NCBI GenBank assembly: GCA_034003745.1
Contig: JAVEYA010000103.1
Coordinates: 1 to 7,850, forward strand
Direction: 5' to 3'
DNA from: JAVEYA01 sp034003745
Lineage (GTDB): Bacteria; Bacillota; Peptococcia; DRI-13; PHAD01
Length of the DNA stretch: 7,850 bases
Shown: one piece after another, positions 6,765-7,850 of the stretch
How positions within the stretch are numbered: the first letter of the stretch is position 1
How the letters are laid out: the number at the start of each line of letters is the position of its first letter
Made by a program: the position numbers and the translations under genes
The notes under the pieces: generated by a model
Told to the model about the DNA's origin: nothing
The model's database searches: none
Seen by the model: only the letters and a program-made list of their open reading frames with translations

Positions 6765-7824
6765 ATTCCTCGTCGCTCAGTTCGTAATTATAAAACGTCT
6801 TGTAAAAGTCCTTGGTCTCCTTTTTCAGGTCGATTTCTTTCGTATACTCCGGATAAAGTACGGTAGCCAGCCACATGAAGCCTAAAGGAGCCTCCGGAGA
6901 AGGACGGTCCCACCAGAAGGCGCCGATGGGGAACTGATAAACCTGACGGTTCTTGATAGCACTCAGGTCGCTAGCTCTGGTATCGCCCGTGATCGCCTCC
7001 AGATTGCCCTGAGCTTTCTGGGTGACAATGACGTCGGGATTCCATTGCATGACCTGCTCTACACTGATTTCGGCGCCTTTGGCGCCTTGGGCAAATTCTT
7101 TAGTCACATTAATGCCGCCCGAACCCGTAATCAGGCTGTCTCCCCAAACTCCGCTGCTGGCCTTTGTAATGCCGCCATTGACATAATACACGCTTTTCTT
7201 CTCGGCTTCCGGAACCTTCGCCACCAGCTTCTCCACCATGGCCAGCTTGGACGTATAGTACTGCACAACCTCATTGGCCCGTCCGGGATTTCCCAGCAGC
7301 GTACCGGTCATGCCGAATTCTTTTTTTTGCGTCTCCACGTCGGCTGAGCCGATATACATCGTATAAGTGGCAAAGCCGGTATCTTCGATCAGCTTATTGC
7401 CCTTTGCGGAAGTGACTCCGACAAAGACCATATCCGGGTCCGCTTTGATGATCTCCTCAATATTGACGTTGTCAAAAGAGCCTCCGTTAATTACGCTATT
7501 AAAATGGGGGAACATCTTCAGAAGCATCGGGAACTGGGTCATAGCCGGCTGCGCCGTGATCTTGCCGCTGGCTCCCATTACGGAAATCTGATGCGTCGTG
7601 CCCCCTTGGCAGGTAATGGCTACTCTCTCAATGCTATCGGGTACGGCGACTTCCCGATCGATCGCGTCCACGACGGTGACCGGCTTCTGTTCGGTCTGTT
7701 CGGGCGGCGGCGTGCTGCCCCCCGGTTGCGCCCCCTGGCTGCCCGCGTTCTGTGAACAGCCGGAAACACTGAGAATTGCGACAAGCGCTAACAGAAAAAT
7801 AAACGTTTTTTTCAAATGATTCAT
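6748..7824 (-). CDS. ABC transporter substrate-binding lipoprotein (PF01497, siderophore/B12/oxyanion type)
   Basis: This is a 358-aa lipoprotein: signal peptide MNHLKK plus hydrophobic core, lipobox SVSGC with Cys23, then a Gly/Pro/Gln-rich tether to about residue 48. The mature part is a two-lobed periplasmic-binding-protein fold of the BtuF/FhuD/MolA type, with 'DAIDREVAVPDSIERVA' (53-69), 'NIEEIIKADPDMVFVG' (121-136), 'QWNPDVIV' (260-267) and 'WWDRPSPEAPLGF' (304-316) near the C-terminal lobe. The family binds iron-siderophores, haem, cobalamin or, in MolA, molybdate and tungstate. The downstream MoeA-like and DUF364 genes make a metal oxyanion or metal chelate plausible, but this is inference. 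The RBS is AAGGAGG/GGAAGGG (about 7833-7844). No permease or ATPase is in the window. Confidence 0.88.
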   Translation of the reverse strand: MNHLKKTFIFLLALVAILSVSGCSQNAGSQGAQPGGSTPPPEQTEQKPVTVVDAIDREVAVPDSIERVAITCQGGTTHQISVMGASGKITAQPAMTQFPMLLKMFPHFNSVINGGSFDNVNIEEIIKADPDMVFVGVTSAKGNKLIEDTGFATYTMYIGSADVETQKKEFGMTGTLLGNPGRANEVVQYYTSKLAMVEKLVAKVPEAEKKSVYYVNGGITKASSGVWGDSLITGSGGINVTKEFAQGAKGAEISVEQVMQWNPDVIVTQKAQGNLEAITGDTRASDLSAIKNRQVYQFPIGAFWWDRPSPEAPLGFMWLATVLYPEYTKEIDLKKETKDFYKTFYNYELSDEEYASFF

Positions 7825-7831
7825 TATTTAT

Positions 7832-7844
7832 ACCCTTCCTCCTT
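7832..7844 (-). promoter_or_regulatory. RBS of the substrate-binding protein gene
   Basis: The minus strand reads AAGGAGGAAGGG just upstream of the ATG at 7824. The GGAAGGG part has about 8 nt of spacing; the AAGGAGG part is at about 13 nt. It confirms the start codon. Any promoter for the operon lies beyond the right edge of the window. Confidence 0.6.
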
Positions 7845-7850
7845 AAATAA

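Noticed and set aside
5805..6866. Plus-strand open frame of 353 codons antisense to the first DUF364 gene
   Set aside because: It is longer than the real gene but shows no recognisable domain and no RBS, and it crosses gene boundaries. The minus strand has clear DUF364 motifs and operon spacing.
7072..7086. GGCGCC-TTT-GGCGCC repeat in the binding-protein gene
   Set aside because: It encodes the short Gly-Ala repeat GAKGA in frame, and a 3-nt loop with no T-tract gives no regulatory support.

Overview
The window looks like a chromosomal segment of an anaerobic Firmicute, of the Clostridia/Negativicutes kind (for example the Peptococcaceae). The grounds are strong AGGAGG-type ribosome-binding sites, GTG and TTG starts, two lipobox lipoproteins, roughly balanced GC, and a gene set (DUF364 proteins, MoeA-like protein, CapA-like lipoprotein, subtilase with an I9-like propeptide) common in that group. 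The lineage is an inference; no rRNA or other marker gene is present. The DNA is densely coding, with no stretch over 300 bases lacking a gene. I see no tRNA, rRNA, CRISPR array, insertion sequence or attachment site.

Layout. The left edge (1-29, minus) holds the first nine codons of a gene running out of the window, with a strong RBS and a candidate promoter/operator. Next on the minus strand is a subtilisin-like S8 peptidase (107-1252) with an intact catalytic triad and no signal peptide. A short divergent intergenic region carries a good sigma-A-type promoter for a plus-strand pair: a CapA-family lipoprotein (1357-2643), followed 18 bp later by an aromatic acid exporter (ArAE/DUF939-like) membrane protein (2662-3726). 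This pair runs head-on, with a 2-bp gap, into a four-gene minus-strand operon that enters from the right edge.

Read in its own direction the operon is: a PF01497-type ABC transporter substrate-binding lipoprotein (7824-6748); a first DUF364 'putative heavy-metal chelation' Rossmann protein that overlaps it by 17 bp (6764-5838); a second, divergent DUF364/DUF4213 protein with a Cys-rich N-terminal motif (about 5801-4938); and a MoeA-like molybdopterin-binding protein (4922 or 4913 to 3729). In the MoeA-like protein the usual PGNP loop is replaced and the TGDE motif reads TGNE.

This operon is the most interesting part of the window. An importer binding protein for a metal chelate or oxyanion, two enolase/Rossmann proteins of a family proposed to chelate metal, and an altered MoeA together suggest a dedicated uptake and insertion or sequestration route for a metal or metal cofactor. 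Molybdenum or tungsten is the most natural guess, but the substrate cannot be read from sequence alone. The permease and ATPase are not in the window and may lie just beyond the right edge.
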